A stretch of 64,000 nucleotides of DNA, from NCBI GenBank assembly GCA_004154925.1, contig QJNS01000005.1:248001-312000 (forward strand), in the 5' to 3' direction. Source of the stretch: Monosporascus cannonballus (lineage: Eukaryota > Ascomycota > Sordariomycetes > Xylariales). Positions 47,800 to 60,889 of the stretch are shown one piece after another (position 1 is the stretch's first letter; each line of letters opens with the position of its first letter). The notes beneath the pieces were generated by a model. The model was not told where the DNA came from, ran no database searches, and saw only the letters and a program-made list of their open reading frames with translations. The translations under genes were made by a program, and so were the position numbers.

Positions 47800-50700
47800 C
47801 GCTCGTTGTTATTAATAAAAGTTTTTCAATAGGCGTTGGGCGCCAATAAGGTTTTTGGCAGGTTCTCAGATATTCTCGGAATTTGGGTGTTTTTTCCATT
47901 TGATCAGGTACTAAGTAAATCCGTTTTGTTTTCGTATATCGAGGATTTTTTTTATTTCGTATACTTATTTATTTTTTATTTCTATATCGTTTTATACTGT
48001 ATGCACTTTGATTATATTTGCTGCTAACTTAAATAAAAAAAATATGAAAAATTGGATAAAATTTAACTTTTGGTAAAAGTTCTAATTAGTAATTGTTTTC
48101 TGAGATTTTCTTGGCGATTTTGTATGGACCGATATATTTGAAATCGAATTTTTTATTGAGTCTTTCTGTTTAAATATTTTTAGTAATAAGGAAAATTATT
48201 TCCCCTTTTTCGAAGGTTAATTTTTTTTAACTTTTTTGGTTATAATATTTACTTATTTAATTACGTACGAATTTTAATTTTATTTTTATTTTCTGGTATA
48301 ATTATCGTAATTATTTTAACGTAAGAATTATTTTAATATTAATTAGACCGTCGTTACGTACTTTTTTATAAATTTTTGAAATAAAACCAAAATTTATATT
48401 CGTAAGTATTATTTTGATATTTTTTGATAATTAATGTTATAAGCTAATTAACCGATTAGCAACTTTTTTACCTAATCGTTCTGTTCGTAATTGATATAAT
48501 ATTATAAGTAAATTTCTAAAGTTTAATTTATTCGTTTTATTTATTTATCCGTTTAAGGTTTGAATATATTAGATAATTTGTAATCTAGGCCGATTTAGGC
48601 CATAAGGCCTTGCTAAAACTTAAATGCGAATATTAATCTTTTGTTTGAAATAATTTTTATTGGTAATCCGTATATGTTGAAAATATATTTAAAAAAAATA
48701 TGTGCCAGTTGTTCGGCGTTTGTGTCCTCGTAATATGGTAAGAAATAGGAAAATTTCGTAAATTAGTTAACGATTACGAAAATGTTATCGTAATGTATTC
48801 CCGTAACTGTATTTTCTGATATAAGAAGTTTAATAATAAAGTCGAATATAACTAAATATTATGGTTATTTTGCGATTAGTAATGGCTATAATTTTCCGTA
48901 TGGCTTATGTCGTTAAATCTTTGTTTTAGCGCAAATATCGTATTGCCGTATGATTTTCTGAACCGTTAATTTTATTTTAAGAAAAAAATATATGCGTCGA
49001 AGTCGTTTTAGGGTTTTATAGATCCCTGGATATCCATGCAATTAATGTTCGTATATTTCTCGTACTAAATCTTTTTTGGTATTTTTTTAAAATTTGTATT
49101 TTGTTCGTTCTTTAATTTTTTAAAAGATTATCGTTATGTTGTTGAAATTTTTGATATATATTGCCAAGTACTATTCGAATTGTCGTAATTTGTTGTAGGC
49201 GTAAATGTTTTTTTTGTAATAGTATTAAAAATTATATAACTAATTTTAATTAATTTTTTAAAGTTTAGTTACTTATTTAAAATATTTGTTTTGCTATTCT
49301 TTAATATTTTCTTATGAATAATAACAAAGTCGAAATTCGCCAATTTTTTCGCGTAACGAAGCTGTCGTTTTATAAGCTTTTTGGTCGTGGTAAATTAGGT
49401 AAGATTTTGATAATTCGTATAAACTTTGATTTGGTATAAATTTCCCTTTAGAAAATGCTTAAATTTTTGAAATGCCAGAAAAATGGCCATAAATTCCCTA
49501 TTTGGAATACCATAATTAAGTTCGGTTTTTTTTAATTTGTACGAAAAGAATGTAATAGGGTATAATTTGCCTTAATTATTTTGCTGTTTGATTATTATGT
49601 TTAACGCGTAATCCGAAATATCGGTTTTTAGTTTAATAGGGCGGTTTAAATCGTATATAATTAGTATTGGTTCGTTAGTAATTATATTTTTCATATTTTT
49701 CATATTTTTTCCGTATTTGATATTTATTTGAATTTTTTTCTTTTTTTGTAAGATTCGTTAGGGGTATAGTTATTTTGCTAAAATTTCGAATAAATTTCCT
49801 GTAATAATTGGCGAATTTAAGGAATGCTTATACCTCCTTAATTATTATTGGCGTTTGCTATTTTGTAACTGCAGCAATTTTTTTAGAATTTATTCTAATA
49901 TGTTCTGGAGTGATAATATATCCCAGATATTTCATCTTTTATGTATGGAATTAACTTTTTTTTGCGTTAATAAATAATTTTGCGTTTTGTAAAGTTTAAA
50001 AAACCTTATGAACATATTTTGCGTATGTTTTTTTTGTCTTTAAGAAAATGAGAATATCGTCGAGGTAGTAAATAACGAAAATATCGAGGTATTTTCGTAG
50101 TACGTAATTAACCATTCGCTGAAAAGTCGTTAATATGTTTATAAGTTCTATTAGTATAACTAAATACTTAAATAGTTCGCATTTCGTTTTAAAGATTATT
50201 TTTTATTCGTATTTTTTTTAATCTTAATAAGGTTATATTTATTTTTAAGATTAAATATTATAAATTATTTAGCTTTATAAAGTCGGTTTTTTATTTCCGT
50301 ATTTAAAGGTAATAATATTCGATTTTTAACAATAATATCGTTTAATTGCTAATAATTAACTATAAGTCGTAATTTCTTTTTTTTCTTAGGTACGAAAAAT
50401 ATTAGGTATTTTAATAGTAATTTCGAAAGTCAAATCTATTTTTTATAGCCGATTTTTTAGGTATTTTTTAAAAGTACGTAATTCGTTTTTATTGAAATTG
50501 TAAATAAAAAAAACTTTGTTAAAAAATTTTCTTTAAGGATTATCTTATAATTTTATTCGTTATGTTTTAATAATTTCGTATCGAGCTTTTTTCTGAAAAG
50601 CTGCTTATATTTGTAATATTATAGTAATATATTGGTCAAATTTTCTAACTTTTTGGGTTATTATTCTTATTATTTTAGATGGTTATTTAATTGCTTTAAT

Positions 50701-51200
50701 TTCGTTTTAATAATAATAATAATACGTTGTATTTTTTTAATATTCGTTCTTTTTATTTTTTATTTTTTTAAGTAGTAAAGTATTTATCGTATTTTTATGC
50801 CTACATTCGTTATTATTATCGATCGAATATTAAGATTTTTTTTTCCGTTTATTAACAAAAAATAAAGCGAATTTTATTTGGCTATTTTTGCCGTTAATTA
50901 AAATTTCGTACTGGCGTATTTATGGTAATCTTAAGATTATATCGTAATTCCCAAGTAAAATAATGTCGAAATTAACCGTTTGATATTATTCTTTAATAAA
51001 AATCTCGAAATAATCAATTTCGTATATAATTTTTCCATTATCGTAAACGAATTCCTAACTTTCGGCATTTATTGCTGTATAAGGTTTTAACTTATATTTC
51101 CATAATAATTTAAATTTATTAACCATATTTGGTGTAATATAATTTTCGCCTAAAGCTCCGTAATCCATTATTGCGGTATATTAATGCGTTCCGATTTATA
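47800..51200 (-). pseudogene. Gypsy G pol: protease to chromodomain
   Basis: Right to left: retropepsin about 51,200-50,880; RT about 50,600-49,830; RNase H about 49,680-49,470; integrase about 49,200-48,430; chromodomain about 47,960-47,820, read on the minus strand as a KYPNSENIWEPAKNLIGAQ-like end. Stops run throughout. Frames seen at 47,651-47,899 (minus) and 47,836-48,027 (plus) are short open pieces of, or opposite to, the chromodomain and its upstream part. Confidence 0.82.
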
Positions 51201-51499
51201 TATCCAAGGTAATAAGGTCGTTAACGTTTTTTATTTTCGCGTTTAAAACCTTTTTCGGAAATTTTTTTTAATTCCTTTAGGTTTCGTTATTTTGCGGCTT
51301 TTTTATAAATAACTTTTTTTTTAACTTTTATTCGAATCTGTCGAACTTTATTTATGTTTTTTTCGTTTAAAACGTTAAGCTGCTGTATTTATCGTTATTG
51401 CCGGCGTATTGTTTTTTTAAGTCGTATTAGTTATTCCTGATTTTTTTAAAATTTCTTTTTTTAACAAATAAATTATTTTTTTATATTTGCGATTACACC

Positions 51500-53080
51500 T
51501 TATTATACGTCGTTCTGGTTATCGTTTTAAAAATCTTTTGTAAATTAACGTATTTTTTCCTTAATAACTTTTTTTCTAAGGATTCGCAGTAAATGCCAAT
51601 TAAAAATAAAGGTTCATAATAAGTTTTTAATAATGCTTTTTCACCGTACATTAAATTAACTCCTTTTCCGTTTGGTGGTTACATTATCCATAATAATAAA
51701 AGGGGTTTTTTTGCAGGCATTATTTTTTTGGGGCTAACTTTTTATTTCGGCCAATTGTTAGATATTTTCTGAGATTATAATAGGAAAATATCGATATTAT
51801 TGCTTATTATTTTTGTTATTTCCGGTACGGTTTGGAAAATCGAATTCTTTATAGTACATATAGGTAATTCGTTCGTAAATATGTTATTTTTATTTTTCGT
51901 AATTAGGATATTCCCGTCGTCGATAATATATGGCATATATTTTGCCGTATCGATTAAGGGTTTTGGGACAAATTTCTTTTATCTAGTTCTAATATTCGCG
52001 TAATTATTTTTATAATACTTCTTATTATATTCGCGATATTTATTAAGCCAATTTCTTGGCTTTTCGTATTTTTTATCGAATTTCTTATCCTAATGGTCCT
52101 TATTGGATTTTTTGCTATAAGCTTAATACGTATTTGGCTTAGATTATGTTAATAGTTTTGCTGTTATTTCCTTAATTATTTTTGGATTATCCTTCCGGTG
52201 TAGGGGTCCAGTTATCCTATCGTAATTTCTTGAGTTTTTGTATTTGTAAGCTTTGTGTCCTATTTTGCCATAATTAAAGCACTTAATCTGGCTCCAATTT
52301 TATCTGTGGGTAACGCCGAGTTCTATAGGTCCTGGTACCGTTCCGTAAGAAATAAGAAGTACGTCTCGTTTTTTCCCTTAGTTAAACTTGTTATATCCCG
52401 AACGTAAGGCGTATTATCCCTTTTTTTTTATTTTTTAAATTATCGATTATCGATTTTAATTATTTTTACGATATACCGGTTTAAGGTAATTAATCGTTTA
52501 ATTCGAATAATTTTATTTTTTATATTATTTTTCAACCTTTTATAAAATATGTCTATAAAAATATCGGCCTCGTTATTTCCTTATCCGGCCTTAACCGTAA
52601 GATTTTTAAAGGTTACGGCGTATTTGAATATAAGTTTTTTTTGTTAAAAGTACAAGGGTTATTAAACCGCAAATTATTTTTTATCCGGATTGCCGAAATT
52701 ATTACGTATTTTATTTTCGAAATTGATATAAAATAAAAATTTTTTATTAATAAAATTTTTTATTCGATTTTTTTATTTTTAAAAATCTTTTTATAATAAG
52801 CTTAAATTAATTAACCGCATTTTTTATTAGGTATATTTTTATTATTAAAACCATATCCGCTGAATTATTAAGGTTTCAGAAGTAAAGGTAAATTTATGCC
52901 TAAATTAAGAAAGTTTAAGGATTGCTTTTTTTATCGTAAGGTTCCGGCTTTTTAGGCTTTATACAGGCGAAAAAAGCTTGGACAGGTAATGTAGCCCTGA
53001 TTTGTCGGATTTTTTTTAATTCCCGAATTCGAGCTTAAAACTGTTAAGTAAAGGTTTTTTAAATGCTAATTAATATTTTA
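51500..53080 (-). pseudogene. Gypsy G gag
   Basis: Minus-strand gag homologous to B and A. The knuckle region near 52,290-52,255 is damaged (KCFNYGKIGHKAY-type reading, second Cys changed to Tyr). The plus-strand 67-codon frame at 51,800-52,003 is the antisense of the conserved LIDTA-type block. Confidence 0.78.
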
Positions 53081-53136
53081 ATAATGTTAAATATTGCTTA
53101 AAGTTTAACGGTATTATTAAATAAAAACTTATAACG

Positions 53137-53557
53137 TATAACAATTATATAGTTTAATTAATTATTAAATCTTAAGTCGACGAATTTATGTTAACAAAAA
53201 TGTCGTAAAAATTTAAATAATAAATATAATAATTATATTATATTTTTTAATATTTTGTTATTATAAACGATTAATATTAATAAGTATTATAAGTTAAAGT
53301 TATTTAAATTATGGAAATAATAAGCGTATATATTTTCGTTCTGGCTTAAGGTGCTTATTATGGCTTAACGATATTTTTCCGATTGAGTCCCCCTGAGCCC
53401 CCTTGAGCCCCTTTTGGTGTTTATCCGGCTTAAGCCCTTTTGACCAATTAGGACCCTTGAGCCCTTTGAGCCAGTCACGTGACTTCTTGGCTGTGTCGGA
53501 GCCTGGTTCTTCAGGATCCCGACCGTTTTCAGAAGCCAAGATCGTTAGGTCATAACA
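53137..53557 (-). repeat. 5' LTR of gypsy G
   Basis: 421 bp, ending (plus strand) AGGTCATAACA. The right half (53,340-53,557) is almost unmutated, which leaves an 84-codon minus-strand chance frame at 53,309-53,563. Confidence 0.93.
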
Positions 53558-54255
53558 CTCCACCGCCCCACTTGGTTTCCCTTATAGGCTAATATGTAAA
53601 CTCCCATAGAATTCGTATGAAAATCTACCTGTTTCTACATATCTGTAAATCGTTATTACTATAACCTATATATAGCGTTTTATCAACCTATTAATAGCTA
53701 TATTTGCTTCGAATCAAAATCTTTTCGTAATTTCTAATATAGATCTAAAAGCTCAGTTTCGATATATTAAGAAATAACGTTTTCGGAAAACGTCGCCGTT
53801 AATTAAAACTGCCGAACGCCTTTAATAACGTTAACAATAACTCCGAACTTTTTATCGCCTTTCTCGAAAGTTTCTTAAAAAGCGCGATCCCAATATTAAG
53901 TATAACCCGAAAATCTTACGAAAACCTAACCTTTTAAAAGATCTTTCGAAAAACGAAAAACATAAAATTCAAATATTAAAAAAGTACTTCCTAAACTTAA
54001 CGTATTTAAAACTTGCCGAGATAATGAAAAACATTTTTAACAAGTTTAATACGTATTAAATATATATTTTAATACCGATTATAAACGTCCGAAAAAATAA
54101 TAACAATTCCTATTACTAGTAGTAACTCAGAAATTTTTGTATTTCTTTAAATATTGGCCTTATTGTTAAATACCTTAGGGTAACTTTCGATATTTCGTTT
54201 CCGGCCTTAAATAATACGGGAAAGATATTATTTATCGTACTTTTTTAAGGCTGGG
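53558..54255. other. Unassigned gap between gypsies G and E
   Basis: The first 80 bp have normal composition, then AT-rich. A plus-strand stretch of roughly 100 codons (about 53,800-54,070) with few stops reads FYRLSRKFLKKRDPNIK and KNEKHKIQILKKYF. I cannot identify it. It may be a remnant of a host or repeat gene. Confidence 0.4.
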
Positions 54256-54664
54256 TGTCACGACCTGATAAGCTCAGGCCTACGGAAACGGTCGTAACAA
54301 GGATAACATGACCCATTTTGCAAATTACGTAACTAAAAGTGATCATTAACGGGTTAATAATTATTTCAGAATAGTCACGATCAAAAACGATTATGATTAT
54401 TACACCAGGAATAATTGGTGGTGATCGCCAGTAAAGAACAAAAAGGATATATATATTCGTTATTTCCATAATCTAAATAATATTAGCTTATAATACTTAT
54501 TAATACTAATCGTTTATAATTAATAATTTATTACTTAAAACGTTTTTGGTATTACGAAACGTAATACGTTACTATATTTATTATTTAGATTCTTATGATA
54601 TTCCTATTAATATAAACCTGTTAACTTAAGGTTTAATAGTTGGTTAAATTATTTAGTTATTATA
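54256..54664 (+). repeat. 5' LTR of gypsy E
   Basis: 409 bp from TGTCACGACC to AGTTATTATA. The first 220 bp are little mutated. A GGATATATATATTCG site marks the start of the shared R-U5 part. Confidence 0.92.
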
Positions 54665-54714
54665 CGTTATAAGTTCTTATTTAGTAGTACCGTTAAACTC
54701 TGAATAATATTGCC

Positions 54715-56350
54715 GATACCATATTTACCAGCAAGCAACCCAAATAGCTTATTTACCGGGTCCCTAAGGACCTTAATACCGGAATAGAATCCGAGGAAGA
54801 AAAGGAGCAGTTTCGCCTTTTTCGAAAGGAAGTTTTTCGACGCCTGGATGTTATAAACGAATGCATCTTTTAGCTGGAATAAAATAAAAATAATTTTATT
54901 ATGTTCCTTTAAGCTGTTTATAAAAAATTTAAGGAAAAAAGAAAGGTTTCCGAAATTAGAAAACCTTTTCGGTTAAGTTAGGTTATTTAGTTAAATTCTA
55001 TTAAAAAACTAGGAAAAATCTTTAAATCTTTTAAACCGGAATCTTTTAATAGAACTTTTATTAAATTATAATTATTTTTAACTTAATACCGAATATATTT
55101 TAAGTATTTTCTTATTTGATTTATTACGTCTATTTTACGAATTAAGTTCGCGGTTGGACGATTTACCGGAGATATAGTTATTTGGTTTAAGCCGGCCATA
55201 AGAAAATATATTATTTTGCCAGTTAAAAAACGAAATCTAAAAATGGTATAAGTTTATAACGATTACGAATAATTCGAATAGGTATTAACGAAAGTATTTG
55301 GAATAATAAACGAAAAGATAAAAGCCGAAATGCAGATTTAATAATTATAATAAAAGGGATTAATATCCAAGTACGGCAGTATATTTATTTAGCTGGTATT
55401 TAAGTTAAATTGGGGACAAAAAATATTAATAGCTAAGTTTTTTAACGGCTTGAAAAAGCAAATATAGGAGAAATTTTTCAAATTAAACCGATTTAATTAT
55501 TTATTAGATTATATTATTATGGTAATTAAAATTAATAATGGATAATATGTTTAGCGTACGAAAAGTACTAAGGGAAAATATAATAATAAGTTTTGGCATA
55601 CGGCTAATACTAATGCTTTTCGGCGTAATAATACTTTTTACGGTATTAAACCGGGCCTTATAAAATTAGGAGCCACTTATAAAAGGGTATAAAGCCTATA
55701 AATGTTTTTCGCCCAAAAAGTTACGAAAAAATAATTAAAAGCTTATATCCGAAAGATAATCCAAGGGGAATCAGAAAAAAAAAGGTAAATTTATTAATAT
55801 GATTCGACCTAAATATATACTAAGCCCCCCGTGGTAAGAAATGTAATAAGGGATGTAAAAAATTAAAAACCTGGTTTAGCAGGTAATTTAAAAAAAACGG
55901 AATATTTTTAAAAGATAGTTAAAAAAGTATTAGGGCTGGACAGAGAAAATTTGTCCTGGAATTTTTAATTAATACGGCAGGATATATGTTATTTATTGTA
56001 AACGATAAAACTGCCCTGCCCATAAAGAGTGGAAACGATATATCCATAGCAGAATTACCCGAATATATTACGAGGGATTCGATTTTCCTAACAAAACGGA
56101 AGATAATAAGAATAACGAATAATGGTATTAACATTTTTGATCCATAACCCCTAAAGATAATTTTCTTTAATTGGCTGCAGTAAAGAATTAATTAAAAAGG
56201 AAATGGTGTCCGTAGGAAAACCCTTTTTGTCATTATAAATGGTGCGATTACCAAACAGAAAAGGAGTTGATTTAGCGTACGGTGGAAAAGCATTGCCAGA
56301 AAGCTATTACGGATCTTTATTTCCAGTTGGTATTTATTATAGATCCTGAT
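54715..56350 (+). pseudogene. Gypsy E gag
   Basis: Homologous to the gag of D and H2 from its leader onward. The conserved INTAGYMLFIVNDK block at about 55,970-56,010 corresponds to LIDTAKYIPY in B. The minus-strand frames at 55,919-56,134 and 56,192-56,440 are its shadows. Mutation density falls toward the 3' end. Confidence 0.75.
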
Positions 56351-56454
56351 GAGCGATAAGCCTTGAAGGAAGAAATTTAACGATTTATACGAGATCTCCA
56401 GTGGGAAGGGGATGAAGCCCAATGGGAAGCCATACGCCACACTGAGGAGCAGTT

Positions 56455-56690
56455 TACTCAGTGGGGAAAGGACACGAATGGAAGACAGCTTTCAGAACGA
56501 AATACGGACTGTTTGAGTACTTGGTTACGCCAATAGGACTTACGAATGCACCGGCAACCTTCCAACGAATGGTAAATCATGTGCTACGGGAATACCTCGA
56601 CGTTTTTGTTATGTGCTACTTCGACGATATTTTTATTTTCTCCGAAACGAAAAAGATATACGCAGGATACGTTCATTAAGTTCTTTAAGT
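56455..56690 (+). pseudogene. Gypsy E reverse transcriptase palm, unmutated island
   Basis: Sits in one open 72-codon frame: [20 protein letters not shown], then [17 protein letters not shown] and the catalytic [10 protein letters not shown] (the YxDD box with Phe). This is the only stretch of intact RT sequence in the window and clearly assigns the family to Ty3/gypsy. It ends at a TAA at 56,677. It is a fragment, not a complete enzyme. Confidence 0.92.
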
Positions 56691-58870
56691 TTTATAGGAC
56701 GTCAAACTGTTAGTTAACGTAGAAAAAAGCTAGTTCCATAAGCAGAAAATGGAATACTTAAGATATATTATTATCTTAGGATATATTAGGATAAATTTAA
56801 AAAAAATCGCTATAATAATAAAATGGTAAACGTTAATGACGGTTAAGGAGGTATAGGTATTTTTTGGATTCGTTAATTATTATAAGAAATTTATTCGAAA
56901 TTTTAGCAAAATAGTTATACCCTTAATTAACCTTACTAAAAAGGAAAAAGAATTTAAATGGACGTTAAAAATAAAAAAAGCGTTCCAGAAAATTAAAAAT
57001 ACGATTACCAGTAAGTTAATATTAATTATGTATAATTTAGCACGCCCCGTCGAATTAGAAACCGATATTTCGGATTATGCGTTAAGCGTTATAATTAAAT
57101 AGTAGGATAATTAAGGTAAATTATATCCTATTATATTTTTCTTATATAAGTTAAAAAAAATTAAATTTAATTACGGTATTCCAAATAAAAAATTTATAGC
57201 CATTATTATGGTATTTCGTAAATTTAGGCATTTCCTAAAAGGAAGTTTATATCAAATCAAAATTTATACGGATTATTAAAATTTTACCCGATTTATTACG
57301 ACTAAAGAATTTACAAAACGATAATTACGATATACGGAAAAATTAGCGAATTTCGACTTCATTATTATCCATAAGAAAGGCGTAAAAAACGGCAAAGCGG
57401 ACGCCCTAAATAAGTAACCAGGTTTCGAAAAAAAACTGGTTAAAGTTAGCCATATAATTTTCGATATTATTATAAAAGGATATTTACGTTTACGACAAAT
57501 TATAACAATTCGGGCAGTACCTATAGATATATATTAGAAAATTTAATAGTATAACGACGGTTTCTTAAAAAACCAAAAAATAAATAAGGTATAAATTTTA
57601 AAGAAATATTAAATGGATTTGGTACAAAATATATATAAATATTAATTATATAAATATCCAGGGATTTATAAAACCTTAAAACGATTTTAGCGTATATATT
57701 TTTTTTTAAAATAAAAATGATAATTTAAAAAATACGATAATAATATAATCTTTATAATAAGGCTAAGGTATAACGATATAAGCCTTATAAAAAATTATAA
57801 TTATTATTAATTTTAAAAAAACCATAAAATTCGATTATTATAGATTTTATTATTAAATTTCCTTTATCCGAAAACCCAGTAATAAAAATATATTATAATA
57901 ACATTTTTGTTATTATTAATCGATTTACAAAATTTTTTTATTTTTTATTTTATTATAAGAATATTAACGTAAAACAAATAACGTATATTTTTTTAAAAAC
58001 ATTTTTAATATATACGGATTATTAATAAAAATTATTTTAAATAAAAGATTAATTTTCGCGTTTAAATTTTGGTAAGGTTTTATAATATAAATAAATTTAA
58101 ATTACAAATTATTTAACGTATTTAAACCTTAAATAAATAAATAAACGGAATAATTAAACCAAATATTAAAAACATATTTATAATATTATATTAATTATAA
58201 ATAAAATAATTAAGTTAAGAAATTATTTATTATTTAATTAGTTTATAATATTAGTTATTACGAAAGTATTAAAATAATATTATTTAATACAAATATCGGT
58301 TTTATTTTAAAAATTTATAAAAAAATATATAATAATAGTTTAGTTAATATCAAAATAATTTTTATGATAAAATAATTACGATAATTATATTAAAAAATAA
58401 AAACGGAATTAAAATTTATACGGAACCAAATAAGCAAATATTATAACGAAAAAAAGTTAAAAGGATTAACTTTCGAAAAAAAAGAAAATAATTTACCTTA
58501 TTACTAAAAATATTTAAATAAAAAAACCCAGCAAAAAACTCGATTTCAAATATATCGGTTTATATAAAATTAACAAAAAAATCTTAAAAAATAATTATTA
58601 ATTAAAACTTTTATTAAAAATTAAATTTTACTTAATTTTTTACGTTTTTTTATTCGAATTAATAACAGAAATAATTAAGGTATAAACGGCATAAAATAAT
58701 ATAAAAATAAAAAACAAAACGGTATACGAAATAAAGAAAATTCTTAATATGCAAAAATAAAACAGATTTACTTAATATTTAATTAAATAAAAAAATATTT
58801 AGATTTTAAGAATATTTAAAAACCTACCAAAAATCTTATTAACGCCTAATACCTATTAAAAAATTTTTAT
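56691..58870 (+). pseudogene. Gypsy E pol, RNase H, integrase and chromodomain
   Basis: RNase H is at about 57,030-57,420 (LETDISDYALSVII, then NGKADALNK), integrase at about 57,650-58,400, chromodomain at about 58,700-58,850. Mutation density climbs steeply after 56,700 and many stops follow. Confidence 0.82.
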
Positions 58871-59549
58871 TAATGACGGTAGGATCGTTAAAATTCTAAA
58901 AATCCTTTATAATGGGTTAATCGGATAAGCTAAAACCAAATAAATTAAAAAGAATAACGGTTTACGTTAATATAATTATGGCGGCTTTAACGGCGGCTTA
59001 TTCCTTTTTTTATTTTTGTTTTTTTAATTCGTTTAAAAATTAAAAATTATATTATATTATTTTAATACTTTTAAAATAAGTTAAAAATTTTTATTTACGT
59101 AACCGAATAAATTACGTTAAGGCTTTATTTATCTTTTTTTGATAACGATATTAAATTTTAAATTAACGATATTATAATTCGAATAAACGTTTTTTTACTA
59201 AAATCTTTTTATATTTAAAATATTAATATTTACGGTGGATATTTTAAAAAAAAAATAACAGGACGCCGGTTTTATCATAAAATCGATTACGGGATATATA
59301 TTTTTTGTAACGAAAAATATTTTTTATTATATTGTATTTTAAATTTTTCGAAAAATACCAAAAATAAAATATAATTTTGAAACCAAATTTTTTAAAAATC
59401 TTTATTAAGTTAATATGATAAGTAATAAAAGGGCAAAACTTACGATAAGTTTTAAAAATACGAAAAGCTATAATAAGGAAATAAGGAGCTTATTAGGAAA
59501 AAAATTTTGAAAATAAAATTTTTAAGAAAAGGGAAATCGTATTACGATT

Positions 59550-59819
59550 TAATAAATTTAGGCCTATGGAAACGGTTATAATAAAAATAATACGACTTAT
59601 TTTATAAATTACGTAATTAAAAATAATTATTAACGGGTTAATAATTATTTTAAAATAATTATAATTAAAAATAATTATAATTATTATATTAAAAATAATT
59701 AGTAATAATTATTAATAAAAAATAAAAAAAATATATATATTTATTATTTCCATAATTTAAATAGTATTAGTTTGTAATACTTATTAATATTAATTATTTA
59801 TAATTAACAGTTTATTATT
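59550..59819 (+). repeat. 3' LTR of gypsy E, truncated
   Basis: 270 of 409 bp, starting TATTACGATTTAA after a purine tract and breaking where the LTR of F starts. The remainder, if kept, lies beyond the window. Confidence 0.85.
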
Positions 59820-60228
59820 TATAACGGTTAAGCGGTTTAATTAATTATTAAATTTTAAGTTAACGGGTTTATATTAATAAAAGTATTATGGGAATTTAAG
59901 TAATAAATATAATAACGTATTATATTTTATAATATTAAGGACGTTTTAGGTAACGAATTATTAATTATAAATGATTGGTATTAATAAGTATTATAAGTTA
60001 ATATTATTTAAATTATAAAAATAATAAACGTATATATTCTTTTTGTTTTTTATTAATAATTATTATTAATTATTTTTGGTATGGTAATTATGATTATTTT
60101 TAATCGTAATTATTTTAAAATAATTATTAATTTATTAGTAATTATTTTTAGTTACGTAATTTATAAGGTAAGTTGAATTATTTTTATTATAACTGTTTCC
60201 GTAGGCCTAAGTTTGTTAGGTTATAATA
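59820..60228 (-). repeat. 3' LTR of gypsy F
   Basis: 409 bp, from TATAACGG (mutated TGTGACGG) to GGTTATAATA. The purine tract of F follows at 60,229. Heavily mutated, including AATAATTAT runs. Confidence 0.9.
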
Positions 60229-60889
60229 CGATTTCCTTTTTCCCAAAAATCTTATTTTTAAAATTTTTTTCCTAATAAGTTCTTTATTTCCTTATTATGG
60301 TTTTTCGTATTTTTAAAATTCGTCGTAAGCCTTGCCTTTTTATTACTTATTATATTAATTTAATAAAGGCTTTTAAAAAGTTTAATTTTAAAGTTATGCC
60401 TTATTTTTGGTAGTTTTCGAAAAATTTAAAATATAAAATAATAAAAAACATTTTTCGTTATAAGGAATATATGGTCCGTAATTGATTTTGCGATAAAACC
60501 GGCGTCCCGTTATTTTTTTTTTTTAAAATATCCGTTATAAATATTAATATTTTAAGCGTAAGGAGATTTTAATAAAAAAACGTTTATTCGAATTATAATA
60601 TTGTTAATTTAAGATTTAACGTCGTTATTAGGAGGAAATAAATAAAGCCTTAATACGGTTTATTCGGTTACGTAAATAAAAATCTTTAGTTCGTTTTAAA
60701 AATATTAAAATAATATAACGTAATTTTTAATTTTTAAATAAATTAAAAAAATAAAAACGAAAAAAGGAATAGGTTGCCGTTACGGCCGCCGTAATTATAT
60801 TAATATAAGTTATTATTCCTTTTAACTTATTTGGTTTTAATTTATCTGATTAATTTATTATAAAGGATTTTTGGAATTTTAATAACTTT

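Larger units (their letters stand above)
46746..53557 (-). mobile_element. Ty3/gypsy chromovirus G, complete 6,812 bp
   Basis: Minus-strand element with two 421-bp LTRs. Flanks CTCTA (46,741-46,745) and CTCCA (53,558-53,562) form a 5-bp target duplication with one CpA-to-TpA change. All usual domains are present in order but broken. Its RT region supplies the empty-site comparison for the Fot1-like insertion in A. Confidence 0.94.
54256..59819 (+). mobile_element. Ty3/gypsy chromovirus E, internally deleted and truncated
   Basis: Plus strand, 409-bp 5' LTR. After gag the sequence jumps directly into the middle of RT near 56,460, skipping about 1.4 kb that in D spans 37,260-38,680 (protease and the first RT part). 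Its 3' LTR starts at 59,550 and breaks at 59,819, where gypsy F begins. It could only move with help from another copy. Confidence 0.88.
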
